Assembly (NCBI GenBank): GCA_035578175.1
Contig: JAQMRL010000003.1
Span: forward strand, 98,005,969 to 98,069,968
Reading direction: 5' to 3'
Source: Catonia carolina
Taxonomy: Eukaryota; Arthropoda; Insecta; Hemiptera; Achilidae
DNA: 64,000 nt
The notes under the pieces are model-generated. The model was not told the origin of the DNA, ran no database searches, and was given only the letters and a program-made list of their open reading frames with translations. Each line of letters starts with the position of its first letter. The first letter of the stretch is position 1. Position numbers and translations under genes: made by a program. This document shows, piece after piece, positions 24,522 to 35,455 of this stretch.

Positions 24522-25317
24522 AAAAATCTGGTGTGAAACACTCACACGACTTTCTCTTGCCAATGCTAATAATGCCCAATAAAACCTAACGCTAAACTAG
24601 GCTCTATAGAGAAAAATTCTCTAAATAAAATTTGTAGATCTTGTAATTTCCTATAAATTTGATTATAAAGACTTATGTCATAAAATGCATACTAAGGCCG
24701 AAATCTTTAAAAAATCGATTTTTCACACGTTTTTGTGGGAAAAAAACAGAAAATCGCTAATTACCGCTAAACTAAGCGTTATACAAAAAAATGATTGAAA
24801 TAAAAGTTACTGGATTTAAAATTCTCTACAGCTTTTATTATATACATTTTTGCGCTAAAATGCATATTAAAGCCGTAATCTTAAAAAAACAATTTCTTTA
24901 CGTAAAAACAGCCTCACCAAGAATTTCAGCAAACATGGTGCCTACCCTATCTTGTAGAGAATAAAAAACTGAGAAAAGTTAAAACCAGGCGATTTTTAAA
25001 AAAATCGTAGGACCAGTTTTACAGAAAATCGCAAAAAATTGAAAAATTACACGAATAAACTACTACTTCCGGTTGATCGATTTTGATGAAAATGTTCGTG
25101 TCGGGTCCGGTAGTGGTATGTAACTTAAGTTTCAAGTTCATACGATGTTCCGTTCTTGAGATATTCAGTTCACACACAGACCAATCGCTAAAAACATGTT
25201 TTTTTGGGTTCAGGGGGTCTGAAAACGTGTAATCCGGTGAAAACTCGATTTCGAAAAATCGACATGAAAACAATACTTTCCTTTCTATATATTCGTATAG
25301 GCAAGAGAAAGTAAAAG
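24522..25317 (-). mobile_element. helentron-like repeat inside the decayed RTE
   Basis: From the 3' hairpin end (ATCTGGTGTGAAACACTCAC at 24529) to the 5' terminal inverted repeat (GGCAAGAGAAAGT at 25302). All interior blocks of the family are present, with a short CA tract near 25170. About 0.8 kb. Confidence 0.7.
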
Positions 25318-25418
25318 TGTCTATCAATTCAAAATAACCTCAGACATTATAATACAGTTGTCAAACCAGAAATTATGTGCAGCTCCAAAACTTTATTTAA
25401 ACTTAAGCAAAAGAATAG

Positions 25419-26249
25419 GTGGGAATAGTAATAAATGGAGAAGTAATTAATAATATGAGGTATGCTGATGATACCGTCTTGTTAACGAGCAACCTTGAAG
25501 ACACACAACACCTATTAAAAAAATTAAATGATCGATGTAATGAATATGGGCTAAAAATTAACTTTAAGAAGACCAAGTTAATGGTAATTACAAAATTCCC
25601 TCAAGATCTGAACCATGTGAACCTGACAGTGGCAGTCATCCCAATAGAGAATGTATCAGCATATAGATATTTGGGAACATGGATAGAACAATCGGGTGAC
25701 CAAACAAGGGAAATAAGAACGAGGATAGAGATAGCCAGATCAACATTAGTAAGGATGAAGAAGTTCTTTGCAAGTCGGGATATCAACATGGAACTTAAGA
25801 TGAGGATGCTGCGTTGTTACGTTTTTTCCACGCTCCTGTATGGGGTTGAAGCATGGACCCTCAAGAAGAACCACATCGACAAACTACAAGCATTCGAGAT
25901 GTGGTGTTACCGTAGAATGTGGCGTATTCCCTGGACGGATAAAGTTAGTAATGCCGAAGTGCTGATCCGGATGCAGAAGAAATGCGAAATCATTAACACC
26001 ATAAAAAGAAGAAAGCTTCAATATCTGGGTCATATAATGAGAGGACAGAAATACAAGCTTCTTCAACTGATAATCCAGGGAAAGATTAGTGGAGGGCGGA
26101 GCATCGGAAGACGCCGTGTGTCCTGGCTAAAGAACCTGAGGGATTGGTTTAACTGTGGCAGTGTTCAGCTGTTCAGAGCTGCAGTCGACAAGGTCCGGAT
26201 TGCTGTGATGATAGCAAACCTCCGATAGGAGATGCACTACAAGAAGAAG
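25419..26249 (+). mobile_element. young 5'-truncated LINE 3' fragment with open RT C-terminal frame
   Basis: Exact 10-bp target duplication AAAAGAATAG at 25409-25418 and 26250-26259 and an AAGAAGAAG tail. A 269-codon open frame (25419-26228) begins at the RT active site (MRYADDTVLL) and runs to the C-terminus (EMWCYRRMWRIPWTDKVSN, LQYLGHIMRG, RRRVSWLKNLRDW). It is uninterrupted, unlike the host LINE, so it inserted much later. It shares its C-terminal type with the fragment at 46709-47013. Confidence 0.85.
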
Positions 26250-26745
26250 AAAAGAATAGAATGGACAAGATTTAAAGACTTGAACGAAGGATCCTTAGAA
26301 CTTGTACAGGCAAAAAACACAAAGAAGATGGGGAATGGAGACTCTTACCCAACAAAATTATCTACCAAGATAATAAGCCAATAATAGACTCCATGAAAAA
26401 GAAAAGGATATCTTCTTTGGGCATTTAATTAGAACAAGAAGACAGAATTATCAACAAAATTAAAAGGAACCTGTTTGCTAAAAAAACAGCACCAATCTGG
26501 ATCAAGGAAATCAAAGAGGATAATATGGAAGAACTAGGTTTAACTTTTAGGGACCTGGAGCTCAAGAGAGTTAAGACAGACATACTTGAAGACAAAAACT
26601 TTAGATTTAAAACCAAAACAGAGGTACTAAAACTGCTGTTTCAGATGCAGAGAGACAGGCCAGATGGGTCAGAAATACCGAATATTGTCGAAAAATCAGA
26701 GAGAAGAATGCAGGAAGAACTTCTAAATAACTGACTTAAGTGATC

Positions 26746-27670
26746 CTTTGCGGCTCAAAAGTAAAAAAAATAAAAAAATTCCTACTTTCTACTGATATAT
26801 TTAGGTGGATCCACCTACACCAGAGTACATAAAATCAACACTAAACGTTCTAAATTTTTTTACAATTATCAAAAGATGTATCATCAGTTATTCGTAACAC
26901 TCTTTAATTATTCAAATTTAAGTTAATTCATATTCTGTGCAGACAGCAGTAGCAGGCAATATTCTTTTATCATTTAAAAATCTAATCTGTGTATAGAGCG
27001 GTAAACGGAGTGTAATTACAGACTTTCAGTACCATCGGTAATTACTTAGTTGGAACACTTAAGTCCGAATTCATGTTCGACGCCATGAATTGAGCGTATA
27101 ACGGTAGAATAAGAAAGGAACACAATAAAAGGATAAAAACACAGTAAATGAACTAACAAGTGAGAAAATAGCATTGAAATGTACTTACGTTTATTGATAA
27201 CAACAGAAATACAGCAGACAGTTTATACACAGACAATGCGGCATCGGCATGACCACGAGGTGATGAACAGCTAGCGGGTAACGGCTTATAACGTGTAGAA
27301 ATCGGCTTGAATAGATCAACAGTTTGAAGAAACACAACACATAATGCACAAACAATACTATAATACACACAAGTTAGTCATATTGCGGAAAACAACTTGG
27401 ATGAATGCGGATATCAACAGCTTGGTTCAACGGAGGCAGGCAGCCATGACGAGTGGCTAAACGGGAGTGAAAGCAGCAAGGCGGAAGCAAGGTTAGTGAC
27501 GTGACAGGATGGAAGTTGTTACAAAGAGGTTAAGAAAGGCGCGCTAATAGAACGCGCAGGAATTCAAATTTGAACGTATGTAGTACTGAACAATCTGTTC
27601 ATTTAAAAATATGTCTTGCCTCTTAAAATGTTTCCATACTACATAAAACGTCATATTTTTTGATTTCATT
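26746..27670. other. mostly unassigned; one GGTGGATCCACC-family fragment
   Basis: The minus-strand fragment lies at about 26785-26900. 27000-27560 is less AT-rich than its surroundings with more CpG, but shows no gene or recognised repeat. Confidence 0.5.
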
Positions 27671-28614
27671 TTTACTTTCTCTTGCCTATATGAACATATA
27701 GAAAGGAAAGTATTGTTTTCATGTCGATTTTTCGAAATCGAGTTTTTACCGGATCTACACACTTTCAGACTCCCTGAACCCAAAAAACATGTTTTTAGTG
27801 ATTTGCCTATGTGTGTGTGTGTGCGCGCGCGCGCGTGCGTGTGTGAACAGAATATCTCAAGAACAGAACATTGTACGAACTTGAAACTTAAGTTAGATAC
27901 TACTACCAGACCCAACACGAACATTTTCATCAAAATCGGTCAACAGGAAGTAGCAGTTTATTCGTGTCATTTTTTCACTTTTTTGCGATTTTCTCAAAAA
28001 CGGCTCCTACGATTTTTTTTAAATTACCTTATTTACTAAAGTTTTAATGCTTTACATGAAAGGGTAGGCGCCATGTCTACTGAAATTCTTGAAGAGGCTG
28101 TTTTCACGTAAAGAAATTGTTTTTTTAAGATTGCAGCTTCAATAAGCATTTTAGCGCAAACTTCTATATAATAAAAATTGTAGAGAATTTAAAATCCTAG
28201 AACTTTTATTTCAACAATTTTTTATAACGCTTAATTTAGCGATTTTCTGTTTTGTTCTCACGAAAATGTATATAATAATAATAATTATATAATTTTTTTA
28301 CGATTTCAGCCTTAGTATGCATTCTACAGCAAAAGTGTATATCATCAAATTTATAGTAAATTAACAGATCTACAACTTTTATTTCGAGAGTTTTCTTTAC
28401 AGAGGCTAGTTTAGCGTAAAAGAATGATTTTTTGTATTTTTAAGCTAAACTGAGGTTGATTTTCACTTTGCGTCTTTCACTCATGATTAAAATTAGATTA
28501 TGTTTACTGAGGTTAGTTTTTTGTTTATTCCTGATGTTTTATTACTAATGTTAGATTATATTGTTCATTATTTGCACTGGTAAGAAAAAGTTGTGTGAGT
28601 GTTTCACACCAGAT
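27671..28614 (+). mobile_element. helentron-like repeat (DINE-1/HINE type), full-length reference copy
   Basis: Reads ACTTTCTCTTGCC at the left terminus (27674-27686). An inverted copy (GGTAAGAAAAAGT, 28579-28591) is set back from the right end. It is followed by a hairpin with stem GTGTGA/TCACAC (28593-28609) and the terminus CAGA next to T's. A GT/GC microsatellite lies at 27811-27842. Asymmetric inverted repeats, a 3' hairpin, a central microsatellite and insertion between T's are the known architecture of helentron-associated elements. No protein is encoded. Confidence 0.7.
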
Positions 28615-28984
28615 TTTTGTTTTTATCATTACGCGGTTCTATTACACCCAAATGTTTGTCTATTTTACCAAACTGATGTACGATTACTGTTTTTAATCTG
28701 TCAAAATGTTTACTACTTCTATCTTGCGGATCTTGCCGCTTAGAACCGCGTGTTGTTCGTCACTGGCCCGTAATGGTTTTAATAAAACATATATGTACAT
28801 ACATTGACTTGGCCCCAATAAGCAGCATTATGGACCAAATAAACGGAGTACTTATCAATATAAAATCCAGTTTGTTTTTGTTCTTTAAAGAACTGTCCCA
28901 AAAACCAGCTGCCCCAATTATCCGGAATCGACTATATACATGTTATTAACATTGTAGTTTTTTTAGATAAATGTACTACATAAA

Positions 28985-29150
28985 AATTTAGATCAGTTTA
29001 GATTTAGTTTTAATTTGTGTACTCTGATGATTGTGGATCCACCGAAACATGTGATACACATAGCATCTGTAACGTTGTGAAAAATTAAATATTTTTACAA
29101 TAGGATTGAACATAGGTTGCAGGATGCATTATAAAAATGTATTTATTAAG
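28985..29150 (+). repeat. interspersed repeat with GGTGGATCCACC-type core
   Basis: TGTACTCTGATGATTGTGGATCCACCGAAACATG followed about 70 bases later by GGATGCATTATAAAAATG. Similar copies lie at 61958-62115 and 35295-35455 on the plus strand and at about 26785-26900 and 2705-2800 on the minus strand. Class unknown. Confidence 0.5.
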
Positions 29151-29356
29151 AAGTCCAATTGTATTCACACAAGGACATGCTCAAAGCATCTTTAATTGTA
29201 AGTAGTGTTACGGCCGCATGGTATTTGGATAATGCCATGAATTTTTCTCATTTCATGACATTACATATACATATAATACATGCATTACATTCACTGAACG
29301 CCAATATTTATCCCATTGAATTAAAAATAGGAAAATATTGTTACATTCTACATATA

Positions 29357-30191
29357 CAGGGTGATTCACGAAGATATGCAGAAACTTTGGGAGCCCATTG
29401 TACATGTAAAAATAATGAAAAAAGTTTATATAAACATGGGTCCGGAAATGCTTCGTTACCGAGTTACGGCTAGCGAACGATTTCGCCCGGATTTCGGCTC
29501 ACCAGGTGAAAGGAGGTCTTACTGAAATTCTGGTAAGGTAGATTAAGGGGCGAATTCAATAGTTTTTTTATGGTTTTTGACCTGATAAATTGAATAAAAC
29601 AGGTCCCAGAACTGTAAGTTAAATAGTTTTTGAGAAAACCAGTGTCAAATGCAAAAAATGGAGTGAAAAAACACGTTTTTTCATCTTAGTTTTTCCGGTT
29701 AATTTTACTTTGTACTCTTATGAATAAAAATTCATTTAATCAAACATCTATTCAGTTTCTGTGTACTTAATTTACACCGGTTTGTTCAGAATAAAATTTT
29801 CTACATGTTTTATTCAAAAATTTTAACTGTTTCTTGGGGAAATAACAAAGTTATTCTTGCCCAAACATGAAAAAATGTGTTTTTCACTCTATTTTTTGCA
29901 TTTGATACTGGTTTTCTTAAAAACTATTTAACTTACAGTTCTGGGACCTGTTTTATTCAATTTATCAGGTCAAAAACCATAAGAAACGATTGCATTCGCC
30001 CCTTAATCTACCTTACCAGAATTTCAGGAAGACCTCATTTCACCTGGTGAGCTGAATCTGGGCGAAATCTTTCGCTAGCCGTAACTCGGAAACGAAGCAT
30101 TTCCGGACCCATGTTTATATAAACTTTTTTCATTATTTTTACATGTACAATGAGCTCCTAAAGTTTCTGCATATCTTCGTGAATCACCCTG
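29357..30191. mobile_element. fold-back element with CAGGGTGATTC termini
   Basis: Starts CAGGGTGATTCACGAAGATA and ends with its inverse; TA on both sides (29355-29356 and 30192-30193). The arms (about 29357-29700 and 29860-30191) are near-perfect inverted copies, leaving a spacer of about 160 bases. No coding sequence. TA target and terminus resemble the DUF4817 elements, so it may be a MITE of that group. Confidence 0.75.
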
Positions 30192-30540
30192 TATAATTAC
30201 ACAAACTGGAAAAATAAATGTCAACAGCTAGAGGATTACCGTACTCCTCAATTTGGGCATTAATGAACCACTGTAAAGTTAACACTTACTGGATGTCATG
30301 TGATTCAGTTAATTATAAATTAGACAGGTGGTCAAAAGTACACCACATCAGCTCCTTTCATACGCTATTACCAGTGTAACTAACAAACACTATTCTGCTG
30401 CAGCAGTTGGCAATACAACAATTAATCACATGGTTATTATATGAACCTTTTGAGAGAAGTACCCATGTTCGCCCATAATAGACAGGTGGAGTGACAAATT
30501 ATTTACACTCAATATGTTCGTTGCAGGGCTAAAATAAATA

Positions 30541-30868
30541 GATCTGTTTCTTATCACATGGTCGGCCAATTTAATGACTGAATCGTTTAAGAACAGAAGA
30601 GGTAGAGGTGTACTGTGACACTAATCAGAGTTATCTCCTCTGAAAGTAATGAGTTTCATTATACAGCCAGACCCTGTGGTGAATGAAGTGAAGGTGTCAT
30701 TTGCAGAGTGGAAATATGTGCTTTTCAGAGGGCCCGGCATACTGATAAGCGTACTTTTCTACTTAGTGAGGAAGGCAAAGGTAAACCACTTCACTCCTCG
30801 TTTTACTTAGTAAAACCTCTACAGGTTCAAACCAGCCTTTCGGCTGATGACCTAAACAACAACAAACC
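30541..30868 (+). repeat. SINE-like repeat (family 4)
   Basis: Begins TCTGTTTCTTATCACATGG and ends CAGCCTTTCGGCTGATGACC with an AAC tail. Other copies: 33728-34048 (+), 38548-38860 (-), 40840-41083 (+), with short pieces at 44073-44105 and 47337-47408. A B-box-like GGTTCAAACC lies near the 3' end; no clear A box. A short reading frame through it is not a gene. Confidence 0.6.
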
Positions 30869-31228
30869 TGTCTATAGTTACTCAATTCTGTTACACTGCA
30901 TGCACCAGAACAAGTGAGCATTAATTCATTTTTACACATTCCTCTGTAGAAGAATATCAAAACCAGAAATAATTAACGAAAATTTTACATAATTAAATTT
31001 TTAATGAAATAAAATAATATACCTTTAATGAAAATTCACTAAATTGACTAGTTTCTTGAAAATTGAATTGTCACAGAGTCTATTCTTTCCAATGATGTTG
31101 TAGGATTGAGTCACAGCTCATGACAGAATAGCAGAAGCAATTTATGTTGGAAGGAATCTTCACTTGCCTGTTCAGAAAAATAAAAAAATTCAGGTTTCAG
31201 GTCTAAATGAAATAAGATGTAAATTCAC

Positions 31229-31231
31229 CAA

Positions 31232-31289
<58 letters not shown>

Positions 31290-31290
31290 A
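31229..31290. repeat. (AT)n microsatellite
   Basis: About 60 bases of near-pure AT dinucleotides. Confidence 0.9.
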
Positions 31291-31643
31291 CTCTATTTTA
31301 ATCCATAATCTGTTGTACAACGATAGATAAGTAACATCATATTGTTTAAAATTAACACACGAAAAAATTACAACCCAGTGATGAAATTTATAATTTATAA
31401 CATGAGAATATATTATACTATTCTTAATTATTTACAATTAATTATGTGAATAGAAAAGAAACAAAAACTTTCCTTTACCTAATGAAAATAAATGAAAAAG
31501 GGAGATAAAAATGCATAACCTCAAAATATATATACATCAAACCCCCCTGAAGATAATTAAAAATTTTAATTTAATTATTTTAAATATTCACACTCAACCG
31601 CACCGATCATCAATAACATATTAACACACTACATCATTTGCAA

Positions 31644-31800
31644 CCCATCGGCTAGGTCTAGAAGTAAAGTCGTCACCATGAGGAATGGTCGATCTGAGTC
31701 TGTACAAGACTAAACCTCATTTACACGTCATACATTATCATCCTTATCTCACTGGATCATAGGGTTACTCGTTGTTCTTAAATTGAACAGACTGCAGCAG
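31644..31800 (+). mobile_element. SINE family 1, internally deleted copy
   Basis: Head CCCATCGGCTAGGTCTAGAAG and the 3' half (GGAATGGTCGATCTGAGTCT) are joined directly; the B-box region is missing. The end reads ATTGAACAGACTGCAGCAG. Confidence 0.6.
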
Positions 31801-31914
31801 GCAAACATTAGAGTAAAAAAAATATATATTATTTACAAATTGTAAATACATATTTACAGGTAAATATAGTAACACAGGTTACGTTTACCTTACGGCGTCA
31901 AACTTGTCCACCTG

Positions 31915-32505
31915 TGATGCTGAATAACATTCATATCCCACGGCCAGGGTGGTGCGATATCTTGGTTTATGGTTTGACAGGCGACTAACTTGGAAGCATC
32001 ATCTGCGTACGAGACGGTTAGAACTTAACCGCCGCCAGAAGTTACTCTTCTGCTTAATTAACTCTCGATCAAGATTGTACCTCTGTTCCAAGATTTTAAT
32101 ATACAAATTCCTATTAAGACCGATCTGGACTTATGGTGTCCAGCTCTTTGGAATAGCGGCAGAGAGTAATTAAAGTCGATCCAAGCCTTTCAATCAAAAT
32201 TCTTAAGACTTGCTTCTGGCGCTCCTTTTTATGTAAACAATATAACCCTCCACGACGATTTCAAAATTTCGACTGTAAACCGCGTCCTTGTGTAGTACGT
32301 TTCACAAAAGTCTAGATGTCCATCCAAACCAACTAACCCGTGATCTAGCCACAAGGAACTTTCCAACTGTGCGTCGTTTAAAGCAAAAATGGAGTAGAGA
32401 CCTCTTGGTCTGAATAGCGGACAATATCCAAAGTTTGGAACGGAGAATGTATCACTGGGTACCTCTTCTCCTTAAAGTGAAATTCCCCACCTTCATTTAA
32501 AAATC
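31915..32505 (+). pseudogene. jockey-like LINE, C-terminal RT fragment
   Basis: Frame 31949-32173 gives VRYLGLWFDRRLTWKHHLR and FLLRPIWTYGVQLFGIAAESN, the thumb region of jockey-clade reverse transcriptases. After a stop and shifts it continues with LTRDLATRNFPTVRRLKQKW and the usual C-terminus to about 32505. 5'-truncated and inactive. Confidence 0.75.
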
Positions 32506-33637
32506 AAATACAGAAGTTGTGCAGCTCAATGTACAGTACCGTAATAAAAATTAAAGACGAAAACATTATTAACGTATATATTTAGTCGTTTTATATATTT
32601 ACGACTCAAACTACGAATTTCTTTACGAATCATTTACACGTCCAAAGCTTGATGTACGTATTTATAATACACCATAGTGCATTTTAAAGTGGTTTACAAG
32701 CGTTTCGTTTGAAACCTTTGCAAAAGAAATAAATTTATTTTTTTAATAATTTATTTTAACTTCAAAGGTTGTGATTATAATATACGTAATAAATATTTCA
32801 ATTACAAGTTCATTAGTCTATTTTAAAACGGGAGAATGGTGAGTTACAATATTATTGTGGATAACGACCAAGGTTTTCTTGCAACGTTACATAAATAAAT
32901 AAAACTAAATACATTTTAAGAGGTTGTGGTGGTGATTTTCTCAGCTGGGTCGGGTGGTCGCGAAATACGGAGCAAAACATGCAAAACAGTTACAGTATTA
33001 TTATTTATTTAAAAGAAGACAAAAATAATAATAAGAAGAATAATAATGAATTTTATACCCATATTTTTTCACAGTAGTAACTAGACACATTCGTTAAAAA
33101 AGCTATAAAATCATTAGGTTCGAGGTGGAGGAAATTGACCTAACCAACTATGACTAAAAGCCATGTCCTAGGGTAAATCCTCCCTTTTTTTCTTTAGTAA
33201 TGCAGTACCAAAGAGATTTAAAACTACGTTAGTGTTGAAACCAATGCCACTTCATAAAAAACAATTTGTAGAAAAAAAATACATTCTTTAAAAAACAACT
33301 TTATAAAGGACTCTACTTTTAAAAGACCATTATTTAAATTTTTTACATAAAAAGAGGAAGCAAATTCAACATTTTGTTTGATTGGTTGGAGCCAAACAAT
33401 CACAGTGACGACGATAAAAACCTTTTGTTGCCAGTTGTGAAAGGATTAGGTGCCTATTTCTAGTGATGTAGTGAAGGACTCTACTCTGCAGATGTAACCT
33501 GTTTTTATGGCCTCTACCTATAACAAAAAGTTGTCTTGTATCCATTTCTGGATAATCAGCGAAAAGCTGCTCAGACAAATATCTCGAAGGTTTGTGTTTT
33601 TAACTTAGCTAATTAATTTCTGCACTTTCACAAGGTA
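32506..33637. other. no feature seen
   Basis: AT-rich. A 70-codon minus frame at 33366-33578 has no recognisable motif and was not called. Confidence 0.5.
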
Positions 33638-33711
33638 GAACTAGAAGATCAAGTGCAATTAATTTAACAGCCGGAGGAATAATAATTTAATTGGACTTGA
33701 TCTTCTAGTTC
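33638..33711. repeat. 25-bp-stem hairpin
   Basis: 33638-33662 and 33687-33711 are inverted copies with one mismatch (core GAACTAGAAGATCAAGT); loop of 24 bases. A SINE-like repeat starts about 17 bases downstream. Confidence 0.7.
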
Positions 33712-33727
33712 AAGGGTTTCAAAAATT

Positions 33728-34048
33728 AGTTCTGTTTATTATCTCATGGGCAGCCAATTATATGACTGAACTATTTAGGAACAGACGAAGTAGAGGTATA
33801 GAAGACACTAGTCACGGTTATGTCCTCTCAGGGTAATGCAGTTCATCATTATACAGCCAGAACCTGTGGTGAATGAAGCGAAGGTTTCATCTGCAGGGTG
33901 GAGAGTAGGTGCTTTTTAGAGGGACTGGCATGCATGATCATATTTTTCCACTAGGTGAGGAAGTGATGGTAAAGCACCTCAATCCTTCTTCTTACTTAGT
34001 AAAACCTTAAGAGGTTTAAGCCACCCTTTCGGCTGTTGACGTAACAAC
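33728..34048 (+). repeat. SINE-like repeat (family 4)
   Basis: Second copy of the 30541-30868 repeat (GTTCTGTTTATTATCTCATG to CCCTTTCGGCTGTTGACG), about 80% alike by eye. Confidence 0.6.
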
Positions 34049-34152
34049 ACTTTCACTAGGATCATTACTTGTACAACCTTTTCTCATTCAATCAACTTGA
34101 AACATGGGTTTGTGTGCCATTAAGCAGTTTTTAAATATTTGGATTTATTTTT

Positions 34153-34518
34153 GTGACATACGAAACAATTACATTTTCCAATGTCAAACGACTTTTCGAT
34201 TTGGTTTCAAATTCAACATTACGGAAAATTCTTGATCACAGGTTGTATAATGTGAAAGATGGAATGTTCAACGCTGCTCTAGACAGTTCTTGGTATTCGT
34301 TTTTTAATACTTATCAAAAATTCGACGGAACAAGCTCTATTGAAAGTCAATTATTTAAGTTCCTGATCATTTCGTAGCTCTATGATGATGGTTATGATGA
34401 AGATAAACACTTTGCTAAGCACTTTGTACAGCTTGCTCATTACAAGGATTCACTTCCCACAAATATCCACTCATCCCGTCCTAACTGGAAAAATTATAAT
34501 CTGTCAATTGTTCGATAA
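34153..34518 (+). pseudogene. unidentified decayed coding fragment
   Basis: One reading frame of about 120 codons broken by a single stop (TAG at 34375-34377). Before the stop it contains FSNVKRLFDLVSNSTLRKIL and DGMFNAALDSSWYSFFNTYQ; after it, LYDDGYDEDKHFAKHFVQLA and LPTNIHSSRPNW. The composition is protein-like (many W, Y, F, H) and unlike the surrounding repeats. I do not recognise the family. It may be an exon of a decayed host gene, a retrocopy, or a piece of an unknown transposon protein. No convincing splice sites were assigned. Confidence 0.45.
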
Positions 34519-34837
34519 CATCATTCCATTTATTACTAGTCTTATTTAAAGTGATGTGTAATAATGTATCTTGATAAGTAAACGAGATTGTGACGAGTAA
34601 AAATTAAAACTATGTTAGATTTTTAAATTTGTTAATATTATAATTGAGAGGGTCGACAAACGATGAGTAGGCCTACGCCACCTGTAAAAGGGATTTTGCA
34701 GTGTCTTAAAGGTTGAGAGACACTCCGTTATGATATCTGGTGTATTTTAATGTGTAAAGGAAGCAGATTGTGCAGCTTGGGTGCCTAGTAGCAGAAACTT
34801 TCTTTAATAAAACGTCATTGACGTCTTATGTTCAAAT

Positions 34838-35245
34838 AAATTATCTGATGTGAAACGCACAACTTTCTCTTGCCACTGAAAATAATTAACAATATAAACT
34901 AACATTAGTAAACAGAAATTTTAAATAAACTAACCTCAAACAACATAACCTAATTTTAATCATGAGAGAATCATGCCAACCAACCTTAGTTTAGCTTTAT
35001 AATACGGAAAATCACTCTTTGAAACTAAACAAGGCTATGTAAAGAAAAATGTTTGAATAAAAGTTGTACATCTTTCAATTTCCTATAAATTTAACTTTAC
35101 ACACGTTTTCCGTAAAATTCATACTACGGGCGAGAATTTAAAAAATTCATTTTCTTATAAGTTTTCGTGAAAAAACAAAGAATCACTAATTATCGCTGAA
35201 CTAAGCATTGTACAAAGAATCGTTATAAAATAAAAGAATACACGA
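34838..35245 (-). repeat. helentron-like repeat, 3' half only
   Basis: ATCTGATGTGAAACGCACAAC, then ACTTTCTCTTGCC, then ACATAACCTAATTTTAATCA and later blocks of the family, stopping before the microsatellite. Confidence 0.6.
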
Positions 35246-35294
35246 ATGAATAATTTAAGAAAAGTTTTAATCTAAATGGCTGAATCGAACACCG

Positions 35295-35455
35295 TTTTAA
35301 ATTTTAATCATATTGCTCTGTAGAAGATGGTACCACCGAAACGAGCGCAAGTTTTTTAAACTTAAAAACAAACGAAGGTAAGGTGATAAATTTCATTTAT
35401 ACTGTGATTTATATTCATGGTTGTCAGGATGCATTTCAAAAATTTATTTGTGAAT
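35295..35455 (+). repeat. GGTGGATCCACC-family repeat
   Basis: GATGGTACCACCGAAACGAG and, later, AGGATGCATTTCAAAAATTT; same order of blocks as at 28985-29150. Its interior also matches, inverted, the 2705-2800 segment of PSMD9 intron 2. Confidence 0.45.

Larger units (their letters stand above)
23030..26745 (+). pseudogene. decayed RTE-type LINE (second copy), split twice
   Basis: Scattered frames match the 13890 RTE copy in order. There is a basic helical linker (about 23170-23290), then EIWDKDELPEHW and VIIHPLHKKKDKSNPDTYRGISLL (23599-23850). FKKAYD follows near 23920, GLSPLFF near 24100, and a degraded AFADDLAF near 24215. The C-terminal part continues after the insertions (IKEDNMEELGLTFRDLELKRVK, 26525-26734). 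Many stops and indels: an old copy, 5'-truncated (no endonuclease seen). Interrupted by 24522-25317 and 25419-26249. Confidence 0.75.

Noticed and set aside
27000..27560. LTR of a retroelement
   Set aside because: The higher GC drew attention, but no second copy, primer-binding site or polypurine tract was found in the window.
27544..28039. Frames of about 110-130 codons on both strands around 27.5-28.0 kb
   Set aside because: They run through the GT/GC microsatellite and conserved blocks of the helentron-like repeat; equivalent frames recur in the other copies, so they reflect the repeat, not a gene.
30708..30917. 69-codon frame on the plus strand
   Set aside because: It lies inside the SINE-like family 4 repeat, and the same region in other copies has stops.
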